Below, piece by piece: positions 27,125 to 35,545 of a DNA stretch of 64,000 nt; the first letter of the stretch is position 1; the number at the start of each line of letters is the position of its first letter. Source of the DNA: Buttiauxella gaviniae (GTDB lineage: Bacteria > Pseudomonadota > Gammaproteobacteria > Enterobacterales > Enterobacteriaceae); assembly GCF_040786275.1 (NCBI RefSeq), contig NZ_JBFMVT010000002.1, forward strand, positions 4,278,001 through 4,342,000, written 5' to 3'. The position numbers were made by a program, and so were the translations under genes. A model generated the notes under the pieces. That model searched no databases, was not told the DNA's origin, and saw only the letters and a program-made list of their open reading frames with translations.

Positions 27125-27376
27125 TTTCGAACCTCGGCATAATATTGAATAATTATTTGAAGGAGTTGTGGAGAAACTAACTCCTTCATAGTGATAAGCC
27201 ATTTTCCATCAGGCTTAATAGTTTGCTCTTTCATACAAAAGCGTAATCATTTTTAATATACAGAGCATTACCAAGGCAATATATTTTGCAGCATCAGAGG
27301 GTAAAGAAGAATTCCCCTACAAACTATTTCCAGAGGCTATATTTAATTTGTAGGGATAGCTATAAAGAAACTCTAA

Positions 27377-28264
27377 TTACTCACCACCCACCGTGGATAA
27401 AAATAAATTTCTCAGCCAGTTGTGCGCCGGGTCGAGATGAGAACGCTCATGCCAAAGCATGGCCATTTTAAAACCGGGAATAGCGATCGGCGGGTGATGA
27501 ATTTGCAGCGCGGGATTATTTCTGACCAGCCGTGAGGGCAACATCGCAACCAGATCGGTTTGTTCCAGTACGGACAGAACAAACAAGAAATGCGGCACTG
27601 ACAGCACCACTTTTCGTTTTAAATCCATGCTTTCGAGCACCTTATCCGTAATGCCATAAAAACCGCCGCCTTCAGGGGAAACCATTACATGCTCCAGGTC
27701 TTTGAATTGGGCAAGCGTTGGCGGGGACACAAGTTTTGGATGCCCGAGGCGACTGACTAACACATAATTTTCTTCAAACAAGACTCGATGGCGTAAACCT
27801 TGCGGGGCGTTATCCATGGAATGGAAAATCAGATCGATTTCGCCCTGCTCCATGCGCCGGACAGATCGCGCAGATTTCGTTTCTACAATCGCTAATCGCG
27901 TGTGAGGAGCCGCCGTACGTAAAGCCGCGAGCGTAGGCAGCACAATCGCCTTTTCGCCATAATCTGCCGCCGCGATTTGCCAGGTTAAGTGGCTTTGTGC
28001 CGGTTCGAAGGTTTTTGTCGGGGAAACGGCAAGCTCAAGCTGGGCGATAGCTTCTCTCAGAGGCTTACGTAATTCATCGGCTCTTGCCGTGGGCAGCATT
28101 CCCCTTGGGCCGGGCAATAACAGCGGATCGTTAAAAATGTCGCGCAGTTTGGAAAGCTGCACGCTGACCGACGGCTGCGACAAATTCAGCCGCTGCGCCG
28201 CGCGCGTCACATTATGTTCCGCCAGCAGCGCATCCAGAGTCAGCAGCAGGTTGAGATCAATCAT
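27377..28264 (-). CDS. LysR-family regulator divergent from quinone reductase
   Basis: The protein (295 aa from the ATG at 28264) begins MIDLNLLLTLDALLAEHNVTRAAQRLNLSQPSVSVQLSKL, a NodD/LeuO-type LysR helix-turn-helix, followed by the effector domain. The longer frame adds 11 residues without ribosome binding site support. It is transcribed away from the flavodoxin-fold quinone reductase across a 99-bp gap, the classic arrangement for a LysR activator and its target. The inducer is probably a quinone or related electrophile, inferred only from the neighbour. Confidence 0.85.
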   Translation of the reverse strand: MIDLNLLLTLDALLAEHNVTRAAQRLNLSQPSVSVQLSKLRDIFNDPLLLPGPRGMLPTARADELRKPLREAIAQLELAVSPTKTFEPAQSHLTWQIAAADYGEKAIVLPTLAALRTAAPHTRLAIVETKSARSVRRMEQGEIDLIFHSMDNAPQGLRHRVLFEENYVLVSRLGHPKLVSPPTLAQFKDLEHVMVSPEGGGFYGITDKVLESMDLKRKVVLSVPHFLFVLSVLEQTDLVAMLPSRLVRNNPALQIHHPPIAIPGFKMAMLWHERSHLDPAHNWLRNLFLSTVGGE

Positions 28265-28363
28265 TCTGAAATTGTGCACGACTATACCTGTTATCAAATC
28301 AATTAATTTCTATTATACCTGACACGCGCCTACTCTGCGTTCAACACTTAACGGAGAGTTTGT

Positions 28364-29143
28364 ATGAATATTTTGATTGTCTATGCCCATCCGGAGCCAA
28401 AATCCCTTAACGGTTCACTCAAGGATTTTGCCGTTCAACATCTGCAAAATGCCGGGCACACCGTGCAGGTTTCCGACCTCTACGCCATGAACTGGAAACC
28501 ACAGGTGGATGCGATGGACAATACGGCCTGGAGCGGTGATATGCCGTTTAACCCCTCGCTTGAGTCTAAAAATGCCTTTGAAGCCGGCACGCAAAGCGCA
28601 GACATCGCCGCTGAGCAAGAAAAACTCCTGAACGCGGACGCCGTCATTTTCCAGTTCCCGCTGTGGTGGTTCTCCATGCCCGCCATTATGAAAGGTTGGG
28701 TTGAACGCGTGTATGCCTATGGATTTGGTTATGGCGTGGGCGAGCACTCTGATACGCACTGGGGCGATCGTTACGGTGAAGGCAGAATGGCGGGCAAACG
28801 CGCCATGCTGGTCACCACAATGGGCGGATGGGAGCCGCATTACAGCGAGAGAGGCATCAACGGGCCACTTGAGGACCTCCTGTTCCCCATCCAGCACGGC
28901 GTACTGCATTACCCGGGTTTTGACGTACTGCCGCCGCTGGCGTTTTACCGCACCGGCAAAACCGACGAAACGCGTTTCGCGCAGTTATGCCAGGCATATG
29001 CCGAGCGCCTGGATAACCTGTGGAATACATCCCCTATCCCATTCCGTAAACAAAATGCCGGAGATTACGCAATTCCTTCGCTGACATTAAAAGACGAGAT
29101 TGCCCCCGGCGAAGTGGGATTTGCGGCGCATTTGAATAAATAA
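28364..29143 (+). CDS. NAD(P)H-dependent quinone oxidoreductase (Flavodoxin_2 family)
   Basis: This 259-aa cytoplasmic flavoenzyme of the NQO1/MdaB/KefF type has an N-terminal ILIVYAHPEPKSLNGSLKDFA flavin-binding segment, DAVIFQFPLWWFSMPAIMKGWVERVY around the active site, and a TTMGG loop. Length matches NQO1-like enzymes rather than the shorter MdaB. It should carry out two-electron reduction of quinones, preventing redox cycling. GGAG lies 7 nt upstream of the ATG. It is probably controlled by the divergent LysR gene and is followed by an intrinsic terminator. Confidence 0.87.
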   Translation: MNILIVYAHPEPKSLNGSLKDFAVQHLQNAGHTVQVSDLYAMNWKPQVDAMDNTAWSGDMPFNPSLESKNAFEAGTQSADIAAEQEKLLNADAVIFQFPLWWFSMPAIMKGWVERVYAYGFGYGVGEHSDTHWGDRYGEGRMAGKRAMLVTTMGGWEPHYSERGINGPLEDLLFPIQHGVLHYPGFDVLPPLAFYRTGKTDETRFAQLCQAYAERLDNLWNTSPIPFRKQNAGDYAIPSLTLKDEIAPGEVGFAAHLNK

Positions 29144-29160
29144 TGATTTAGCCTGCTAAG

Positions 29161-29192
29161 AGCATCATGATTCATGACAGGGTGCTTTTTTT
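29161..29192 (+). terminator. Intrinsic terminator after quinone reductase
   Basis: AGCATC (29161-29166) pairs with GGTGCT (29181-29186), followed by a run of seven T residues (29186-29192). Confidence 0.7.
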
Positions 29193-29198
29193 ATTATC

Positions 29199-29468
29199 TC
29201 AGCGAAGTAGATAAATTAAGATAAATGTTCCCACCATTAATATGATCATGAAAAGATGATTGCCGGTGAACTGGCTCAATGACTCCAGGCTTTCACGGCC
29301 ATTTTCATTTAATTTTGCAATGGCCTGCTGCTTACTTTCCGCCTCAAATTCTAAGGGGTATTTTTTGAATCCGTCCTCTTTTAACTGACTGATATCATTG
29401 GGTGAGAGCGAACTTTTTGCGAACACCTTTGTAGCTGAGTCTTTGGTATAAAAAACGTATTTTTCCAT
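29199..29468 (-). CDS. Small single-pass membrane protein, unknown function
   Basis: This 89-aa protein has a polar N-terminal part (MEKYVFYTKDSATKVF...ESKQQAIAKLNENG) and one C-terminal hydrophobic helix (LFMIILMVGTFILIYLL, residues about 71-88) ending at R89. That is a tail-anchored topology with the bulk in the cytoplasm. A strong AGGAG lies upstream of the ATG. It converges on the quinone reductase gene. I do not recognise the family. Confidence 0.65.
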   Translation of the reverse strand: MEKYVFYTKDSATKVFAKSSLSPNDISQLKEDGFKKYPLEFEAESKQQAIAKLNENGRESLESLSQFTGNHLFMIILMVGTFILIYLLR

Positions 29469-29640
29469 TACCTTACTCCTGTATGCCTCTTCTTAATAAT
29501 GCAACATAATAAATGCTGTTTCTAGCGGCGACGGCTAAAATTGTGAACAAAGGTCTTTATTTGGCAGGGGCATATGATATAAATAACGCCCTCACTTATA
29601 GTTCTACAGTTTTCCTGCGCGTATTTACTGGAGTTAATTC

Positions 29641-29850
29641 ATGAACCAGAAAAGGAAAAAATTAGTCGAAGCCTATTGCTTTGCTTTATTAACGTATATT
29701 GTCACCGGGATTGTCTTTGCCGATATCTATAATTACACCCCCACAAGTCTGCATCCCAAAATTTCCATATTATCGCTCTTTTTTGCGGGTGCTTTTTATT
29801 GGCTAATTAGCAATCTATGTAAAGGCATTGTCTGGATGTTTACTGATTAA
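29641..29850 (+). CDS. Small two-helix inner-membrane protein, unknown function
   Basis: This 69-aa protein has two hydrophobic segments (about 11-30, YCFALLTYIVTGIVFADIY; about 43-65, ILSLFFAGAFYWLISNLCKGIVW) joined by a short polar loop, with a basic N-terminus (NQKRKK). GGAG precedes the ATG by about 8 nt. There are no recognisable motifs, and it may be an enteric small membrane protein. Coding is supported by hydropathy pattern and ribosome binding site only. Confidence 0.55.
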   Translation: MNQKRKKLVEAYCFALLTYIVTGIVFADIYNYTPTSLHPKISILSLFFAGAFYWLISNLCKGIVWMFTD

Positions 29851-30023
29851 TGATGATCGCAGCGATGTAGATAAAAACAAAATAATCCATCTTGATTATG
29901 TCGATTATTGTACAAAAAACGTCGCCTGCGCCGTGCAGCAAATAGTAAAAGCCATTAGCAAAATTTAAGAATAGTCATTTATATTAATAACCTCATTAAC
30001 GTAGCCCTGCTCCTGGAAAACAG

Positions 30024-30746
30024 ATGACATCACCTTTACCACTCTTAGCCGCAGGCAGTTTGCGGCTGGCTTTTACACCGCTACTGAACCACTTTACGCA
30101 GGTGACCGGAATTGAGGTTGCCGTTCAGTATGGCCCTGCGGGTCTTTTGAGGGAGCGGATTGAAGCCGGTGAGCCTTGCGCCCTTTTCGCTTCGGCAAAT
30201 CGGGAACATCCGCAACGCTTGCTTGCCCAGGGCAAAGCGGCCACCGCCCATACTTTTTGCTGGAATCAACTCAGCCTGACGACGCAGAAAAATGGCGACT
30301 GGCTGGAATTATTGAGCAACCCACTCTTACGCATCGGGACATCGACACCCGGCTGCGACCCGTCCGGGGATTACACCTGGGCCCTGTTTGATAAACTTGA
30401 GCAACTTCAGCAAGGTCGGGGGGAACCACTTCGCTCCCGCGCAATTCAGCTTGTCGGCGGGCGTGACACTGTCACCATCCCGGCGGGTGAACTGGCCAGC
30501 GCGTGGATATTGCGCCAGGACCTGGCGGATGTATTTATCGGTTACGCGCATTATGGCAAAGCGCTAAGCGGGCAGCCGGATATTCGCAGCGTCGCTATCC
30601 CACCTGAACACAATATCCAGTGCGAATATCAGTTAGCCGTGCTTGATGACTGCCAGGAAGTGATCGCCCTGGTTGAGTTTATTCTTGCCAGTGAAGGTCA
30701 GGCGTTTTTAGCAGCGGCGGGTTTTCTACCGGCTACCTTTCAATAG
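30024..30746 (+). CDS. ModA-like (SBP_bac_11) substrate-binding protein without signal peptide
   Basis: This 240-aa protein has the fold signature of the molybdate/tungstate-binding ModA group. It begins with the mature ModA strand (LLAAGSLRLAFTPLLNHFTQVTGIEVAVQYGPAGLLRERIEAG), then CALFASANREHPQRL, RIGTSTPGCDPSGDYTWALFDKL and DVFIGYAHYGKAL. The ATG at 30024 is only about six residues before that strand, so there is no export signal and the protein should stay in the cytoplasm unless an upstream start is missed. I found no in-frame leader. It could act as an intracellular oxyanion store or sensor. It converges with, and overlaps by 14 bp, the ABC ATPase gene of the importer next door. Loss of the signal by decay is the alternative. 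Confidence 0.78.
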   Translation: MTSPLPLLAAGSLRLAFTPLLNHFTQVTGIEVAVQYGPAGLLRERIEAGEPCALFASANREHPQRLLAQGKAATAHTFCWNQLSLTTQKNGDWLELLSNPLLRIGTSTPGCDPSGDYTWALFDKLEQLQQGRGEPLRSRAIQLVGGRDTVTIPAGELASAWILRQDLADVFIGYAHYGKALSGQPDIRSVAIPPEHNIQCEYQLAVLDDCQEVIALVEFILASEGQAFLAAAGFLPATFQ

Positions 30747-31485
30747 TAAAAAGTGGCGCAATAAACGGGGTGGCGTAATTCTCTACCCCGATTTTGCGCA
30801 GACTTAAACCGTACGCCTGGGCCAAATTCTCTTCCGTCGCAATAGAATCCGTTGGCCCCGCCAGCCATTTCCCCTCGGGCAACAAAAGCAGCGTATGCGT
30901 GGCAACCTGTAGCGCGTGAACCGGGTCATGCGTGGTAAAGATGATGCCGCGCTGCTGCCGATGGGCCAGGTCACTGATGAGTTGCAGCACCACCTGCTGA
31001 TTGGCGAGATCCAGCGCAGAACAGGGTTCATCCAGCAGCAGCGTCTGGCTTGCCGTCACCAGAGCGCGGGCGATCATCACCAGTTGCTGCTGCCCGCCGG
31101 AAAGAGAACTAAAAGTGTTCGAGGCCAGATGCGCAATATTTAACTGCTCCAGCGCCTGAGTCACTCGCTGCGTATCTTCGCGGCGCGGTTGCGAAAAAAG
31201 TTTTACATGCTGCGCCCTACCCATCAGCACCACATCGCTAACCGAATACGGAAATGGCAGATGAGAATGTTGCGCGACGATACCTATCCCGCCCTTGTTT
31301 TCAACACGCCCGCCCAGCGGTTTTAATGTGCCGGTCAGCGTGTCCAGCAGCGTACTTTTCCCCAGACCGTTTCGCCCGAGCACCGCCCAAACATCCCCTT
31401 TTCGGGCGTGAAAACTCAGTGGTTCGAACAGCGGTTTTGCGTAGCCATATAATAATTGCTCAACGCGTAATTCACCGGAATTCAT
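30733..31485 (-). CDS. ABC importer ATPase (FecE/BtuD/MolC-like)
   Basis: The 250-aa cytoplasmic nucleotide-binding subunit has Walker A GRNGLGKST, Q-loop VAQHSH, signature LSGGQQQLVMIARAL, Walker B TLLLDEP and the switch TTHDP. It is the last gene of the leftward SBP-permease-ATPase operon, with its ATG overlapping the permease stop (ATGA). It powers type II (FecCD-type) import of chelated metals, cobalamin, haem or, in the Haemophilus MolBCA system, molybdate. The putative ModE operator at 33555-33578 favours the last option. Confidence 0.88.
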   Translation of the reverse strand: MNSGELRVEQLLYGYAKPLFEPLSFHARKGDVWAVLGRNGLGKSTLLDTLTGTLKPLGGRVENKGGIGIVAQHSHLPFPYSVSDVVLMGRAQHVKLFSQPRREDTQRVTQALEQLNIAHLASNTFSSLSGGQQQLVMIARALVTASQTLLLDEPCSALDLANQQVVLQLISDLAHRQQRGIIFTTHDPVHALQVATHTLLLLPEGKWLAGPTDSIATEENLAQAYGLSLRKIGVENYATPFIAPLFTIER

Positions 31486-32486
31486 TGGCGTCCTCTGCGG
31501 CTGGATTGAATTAACAGGAAGGTAAACAACGGTGCGCCAAGCAACGCCGTAATAATCCCGAGCGGAATTTCAGCCTGCAAAAACGTGCGCGCAATATCAT
31601 CCACCACAATCATAAATCCACCTCCCAACCAGAAAGCCGTTGGCAGCAGGCGGCGATGATCCACACCCACAAGAAGACGCGCCAGATGCGGGATCACCAA
31701 CCCGACCCAGGCGATACTGCCGCTCACCGCAACCTGCGCGGCCACCAATAAAGCACAGCAGACTAAAACGCTGCGCCGCAATGGCACCACCGCCACACCT
31801 AACGCTTTGGCATCTTTATCATTGAGGGAGAGCAAATTAATGCGCCAGCGAAGCTTAAACAGGATCAGCGCGGCGACGCTCACCGGAATGGCCAGCATCC
31901 AGACCTTGTGCCAGTTCGCCGTGGCGAAACTGCCCAACAGCCAAAAGACAATATTCGGCAACACTTCCTCGGTATCCGCCAGGTATTGAATCAGGCTAAC
32001 CAGAGCGGCAAAAAATCCGCTCAGAATAATACCGGACAAGATCAGGATCAGCGCGTTTTCCTTGCCCTGCAAAGCCGCAATGGCATACACCAGAATCAGC
32101 GCCGCCAGCCCAAAAAAGAACGTCGAGCCCATCATCAACACCGGCTCCAGGCCGAGCAAAATCGCCAACGTGCCGCCGAAAGCTGAACCGGATGTCACGC
32201 CAATAATATGCGGGTCGACCAGCGGATTATGAAACACGCCTTGCAGCGTGGCACCGCATAACCCCAGCGCACCACCGGCCAGCAACGCCATCAGAATACG
32301 CGGCAGCCTGACTGACCAGACAATCTGGCCAGACATGCTTTGCTCATTGGAAAAGTGGGTTAACTGATGGAAAACATCGCTTAATGAAAGCGGAAATTGC
32401 CCCAGGCACAGCGACCCGATGCCCAGCAACAGCACTGAGATCATCAGTGCCAGTTGCCGGGGAAAAAACGAGTTATTGCTGAGCAT
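31482..32486 (-). CDS. ABC importer permease, FecCD family (MolB-like)
   Basis: This 334-aa polytopic inner-membrane protein of the BtuC/FecCD family has about ten TM helices, with the characteristic LPRILMALLAGGALGLCGATLQGVFHNPL near the N-terminus and GLVIPHLARLLVG..HRRLLP near the C-terminus. It overlaps both neighbours (13-14 nt with the binding-protein gene, 4 nt with the ATPase gene), indicating a tightly coupled operon. The substrate is inferred as molybdate/tungstate only from the operator and the neighbouring ModA-like gene; a siderophore or haem remains possible. Confidence 0.88.
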   Translation of the reverse strand: MLSNNSFFPRQLALMISVLLLGIGSLCLGQFPLSLSDVFHQLTHFSNEQSMSGQIVWSVRLPRILMALLAGGALGLCGATLQGVFHNPLVDPHIIGVTSGSAFGGTLAILLGLEPVLMMGSTFFFGLAALILVYAIAALQGKENALILILSGIILSGFFAALVSLIQYLADTEEVLPNIVFWLLGSFATANWHKVWMLAIPVSVAALILFKLRWRINLLSLNDKDAKALGVAVVPLRRSVLVCCALLVAAQVAVSGSIAWVGLVIPHLARLLVGVDHRRLLPTAFWLGGGFMIVVDDIARTFLQAEIPLGIITALLGAPLFTFLLIQSSRRGRQ

Positions 32487-33537
32487 TTGCCTGCCAGTTC
32501 ACGCGGTAGAAACGCTGGTAGTAATCTTGCGCCTGAGCATCCACGTCGACATTTTTATAGGCTTCAGGATAGAGTTTTTTCGCCATCCACAACTCGCCAA
32601 TCGCCAGCGCTTCCGGCATTGGGTAACCCCACGCTTTTGCATATTCAGGCATCAGCCAGACACGATGGTTTTTCACCGCATCAATGCCCTGCCAGTTGGG
32701 ATCGTTCTGGATTTCAGCCACCACCTGCGGGTAGCGATCTTGTACAAAGATAACCTGCGGGTTCCACTGCAACACTTGCTCAAGGGAAACCTGACGAGCC
32801 CCTTTAACCGTGGCGGCAGCCACATTGAGCGCCCCCGCATGATTCATCATCAGGCCGGTATATTTTCCGGAGCCGTAAGTCATCAAATTCGGGTTCGCCA
32901 TATAGACACGTACTTTTTGCGCTTCAGGGATCTTCGCAACCGGCGCGTTAAATTTCTCACGCGCGGTAAACGTGTAGTTGATTAACGCTTCAGCCTGCGG
33001 TTTGCGCCCAACAACATCGGCGATTAACCGAATCCCTTGTTTTAATCCTTCGTTATAGGCTTTTTCTTCGTCGCCCATCGTCGGATTCATTTTGTTTTGC
33101 TGCCCTTCGGCGTCCTGGCGCAAAGAAACCGCTACCACAGGAATGCCGCTGCTTTGGATCTGTTGGATCATCTCGACGGGCGCATAGTTAGCCACAAACA
33201 CCACCTGAGGGTGAATCGCCAGCAGGCTTTCAATATTCACCTCGGTGAGGTCGCCGGGCGTAGGTAAAGAAGTAATCTTTGGCATAAAACGTGAAAATTC
33301 TGGGCCAAGCTGTTTTTTCCAGCTCGTCATTACCCCGGCAATTTCATCTTGCGCATTGAGCTGCACCAGAATATTCAGGGTTTGATGTTGCAGCACCACC
33401 ACCTTTTCAACGTGGTCAGGAAGAGTGACCTGGCGGCCAAGTTGGTCGGTGATAACGCGGTCTGCATGAGCGGAAAAAGCAAAAAACGCACTGGCGCAAA
33501 CCAGTGCAATATTACGAAGGATTAACATAAGTGCCAT
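32473..33537 (-). CDS. ABC importer periplasmic binding protein, class III (TroA/BtuF/MolA-like)
   Basis: The protein (354 aa from ATG 33537; ATG 33528 equally possible) has a Sec signal peptide (MLILRNIALVCASAFFAFSAHA). The mature part opens with RVITDQLGRQVTLPDHVEKVVVL, a helical-backbone class III fold used for metal chelates, cobalamin and molybdate (MolA). The longest frame starts at 33591 and would run through the operator and give no signal peptide, so I rejected it. It is the first gene of the SBP-permease-ATPase operon, and its control region is shared with the divergent second transporter. Confidence 0.86.
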   Translation of the reverse strand: MALMLILRNIALVCASAFFAFSAHADRVITDQLGRQVTLPDHVEKVVVLQHQTLNILVQLNAQDEIAGVMTSWKKQLGPEFSRFMPKITSLPTPGDLTEVNIESLLAIHPQVVFVANYAPVEMIQQIQSSGIPVVAVSLRQDAEGQQNKMNPTMGDEEKAYNEGLKQGIRLIADVVGRKPQAEALINYTFTAREKFNAPVAKIPEAQKVRVYMANPNLMTYGSGKYTGLMMNHAGALNVAAATVKGARQVSLEQVLQWNPQVIFVQDRYPQVVAEIQNDPNWQGIDAVKNHRVWLMPEYAKAWGYPMPEALAIGELWMAKKLYPEAYKNVDVDAQAQDYYQRFYRVNWQANAQQ

Positions 33538-33554
33538 CTGGATAAGAGTAAATT

Positions 33555-33578
33555 CGGTGTATATTAAATTATATAACG
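33555..33578. promoter_or_regulatory. ModE-like operator in divergent transporter control region
   Basis: The 24-bp imperfect palindrome starts CGGTGTATATTA and ends with ATTATATAACG, so both outer ends are CG with TATAT-type half-sites. It has the same 24-bp length and the CG(N)TATAT...ATAACG layout I recall for the E. coli modA operator. On the minus strand it contains TATAAT, so a bound regulator would block the promoter of the leftward operon. It also lies about 95 bp before the rightward ATPase gene. Confidence 0.55.
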
Positions 33579-33672
33579 AAACTTCTGGCAACTGATTATC
33601 AACGTTTGCCGCTTGCCCGATACGGCATGGCTGCTATCCTGAGCCTCACTTTTGCTATCAATAACGTTGCCA

Positions 33673-34470
33673 ATGAAAGCCCCTGCGCCTGAATGTTTGC
33701 TCTGTGTCCGTGACCTTTCCCACCGCTTCAACGGTAAATCGCCGCAGGTGGATGCCGTCTCTTTTGATATTTTTGCCGGGGAGTTTGTCTCGATTATCGG
33801 GCCAAATGGCAGTGGCAAATCCACGCTGCTGCGCCTGCTTATCAATGAGCTGCAACCTTCCAGCGGCGAAATCACCCTTCAGGGTAAAGCGTTGCGAGCC
33901 ATGAAGCCGATTGAACGCGCGCGCAGCGTGGCGCTGTTAACCCAGCATGACAACGCCGATTTACGGCTGACGGTCGGTGAATATGTGGCATTAGGCCGTA
34001 TTCCCTGGCAGGCGGAGAGCACGAACGCCGGGCATGAAAAAGTGATTACTGATGCGATAAAAGATGTGGGAATTACCCATCTGCAGCAGGTTGCTTTGGG
34101 GAAATTGTCCGGCGGAGAGCGCCAACGCGCAGGTTTTGCCCGCGTGCTGGCGCAACAACCGGCGCTGCTATTGCTTGATGAACCCACCAACCATCTCGAC
34201 CCGCTCGCCCGCCACCAGCTATTAAGCCTCGTCAGAGGAAAAAACATCACTACCGTTGCGGTACTGCACGATCTCGAACTGATCCAGCCCTTCTCAGATC
34301 AGGTACTGATGATGAATGCCGGGCAGCTAGTGTGCCGGGGCACCCCCGCACAAGTGCTCGACTCCCCCTGTCTGCAACAGGTTTTTGGGATGCAAAGTTT
34401 GCATGTTACGCACCCGAAAAACGGCCAAACGTTGCGAATTTTCGAAGCCCTGCCGTCAGAAATTGATTGA
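33673..34470 (+). CDS. Second ABC importer ATPase (FecE/HmuV-like)
   Basis: The nucleotide-binding subunit (265 aa from the ATG at 33673) carries Walker A GPNGSGKST, Q-loop LLTQHD, signature LSGGERQRAGFARVL, Walker B LLLLDEPTNHLD and switch VLHDLEL. The longer frame uses a TTG at 33652 and is unlikely. It heads the rightward operon and is only 135 bp from the divergent binding-protein gene of the other transporter. It is not a close copy of the first ATPase, so the two systems appear to have separate histories. Confidence 0.88.
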   Translation: MKAPAPECLLCVRDLSHRFNGKSPQVDAVSFDIFAGEFVSIIGPNGSGKSTLLRLLINELQPSSGEITLQGKALRAMKPIERARSVALLTQHDNADLRLTVGEYVALGRIPWQAESTNAGHEKVITDAIKDVGITHLQQVALGKLSGGERQRAGFARVLAQQPALLLLDEPTNHLDPLARHQLLSLVRGKNITTVAVLHDLELIQPFSDQVLMMNAGQLVCRGTPAQVLDSPCLQQVFGMQSLHVTHPKNGQTLRIFEALPSEID

Positions 34471-34588
34471 AATACAAATAACTACTCATTATTTGATCTG
34501 ACCAGATCTATTCATGTCATCAATTCATGTATGGTGCGGCGGTTTAAAGGGGCGAATGAACCACCCGCCTAATGATTCAGGAGTTGAT

Positions 34589-35545
34589 GTGAAAAAAGCT
34601 ACTCTCGCCGCGTTGCTGACCCTTATTTGTAGCGGCGCCAGCGCGTCCGGATTTCCTGTCACCGTCGATAACTGCGGCAAGCCACTGACGTTTACCCAGG
34701 CGCCCAAACGCATGATCGTTCACGACATCAACATGTCTGAAATGGCGTTTGTTCTGCACCTCCAGCCTGAGATAGTCGGGGTTACCGGTATTTCTGGCTG
34801 GTACAAAAATATCCCGGCGTTTACCCGTTTACAGGGTTCAATTCCTGAATTAGCCCCCAAATATCCGTCGATGGAAACCCTTCTTGCCGCCAAACCGGAT
34901 CTCTTCTTTGCAGGCTGGAACTACGGATTGCGTGGCGACGTGACACCGCAGGCCCTGGCAAAATTTAATATTAAAACGCTGATTCTCACCGAGAGTTGCG
35001 TTCACGTAGCAGGCCATCATTCTCGCACCACCATGGATTTGCTGTATGGCGATTTGCTGCGGCTCGGGAAAGTTTTTGGTAAAGAAGAAGACGCCATAAA
35101 ACTGATCGCTGGCTGGAAAAAAGAGGTTGCCGAGTTAACGAAAAAAACCGCAGGACACAAACCCGTGCGTGTTTTCCTCTACGACTCCGGAGAAGATAAG
35201 CCGTTTACCAGCGGCGCTTACGCCATGCCAACGGCAATTATCGAAGCCGCAGGCGGTAAAAACGTTATGGATACGCTGGATAAAAGCTGGGCGACGACCA
35301 ACTGGGAAAGCGTGGCGGCTACGCAACCTGAATTTATTATTCTGATGGACTATCAGTCAGATTATAACGGCGGCCCGGAAGGATTACGGCGTTTCCTTGA
35401 GCAGCATCCGTTAATGAAAAATACCCCTGCGGTGATGAATCACCGTTATTTGAAATTGAAATATGCGGAACTGACGCCGGGGCCTGCCAATATTGGCGCG
35501 ATAAATAAACTGGCCCATGCGCTCTACCCGGCCGCATTTAAGTAA
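34589..35545 (+). CDS. Second ABC importer periplasmic binding protein (FecB/BtuF-like)
   Basis: I place the start at GTG 34589 (318 aa) because AGGAG (34579-34583) lies 5 nt upstream and the product then begins with a clean signal peptide, (M)KKATLAALLTLICSGASA. The longer frame from 34514 would bury the signal. The mature protein is a class III binding protein (VDNCGKPLTFTQAPKRMIVHD, PSMETLLAAKPDLFFAGW, ATQPEFIILMDY). It sits between its ATPase and permease genes and its stop overlaps the permease start (TAATG). The substrate is not evident; no cobalamin riboswitch or Fur-box was recognised upstream. Confidence 0.85.
   Translation: MKKATLAALLTLICSGASASGFPVTVDNCGKPLTFTQAPKRMIVHDINMSEMAFVLHLQPEIVGVTGISGWYKNIPAFTRLQGSIPELAPKYPSMETLLAAKPDLFFAGWNYGLRGDVTPQALAKFNIKTLILTESCVHVAGHHSRTTMDLLYGDLLRLGKVFGKEEDAIKLIAGWKKEVAELTKKTAGHKPVRVFLYDSGEDKPFTSGAYAMPTAIIEAAGGKNVMDTLDKSWATTNWESVAATQPEFIILMDYQSDYNGGPEGLRRFLEQHPLMKNTPAVMNHRYLKLKYAELTPGPANIGAINKLAHALYPAAFK

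Noticed and set aside
24903-27202. Prophage remnant
   Set aside because: Despite a phage-type lysozyme domain there is no integrase, holin, structural gene or attachment-like repeat around it.
33538-33591. 18-residue extension of the first importer's binding protein
   Set aside because: It overlaps the ModE-like box and promoter and would place a polar stretch before the signal peptide.
34471-34588. Cobalamin riboswitch or Fur-box upstream of the second binding protein
   Set aside because: No B12-box or iron-box-like sequence was found in the 118-bp gap; only unremarkable AT-rich and short inverted segments.
34514-34588. 25-residue extension of the second importer's binding protein
   Set aside because: GTG 34589 has AGGAG at 5 nt and directly starts a signal peptide; the extension would bury it.
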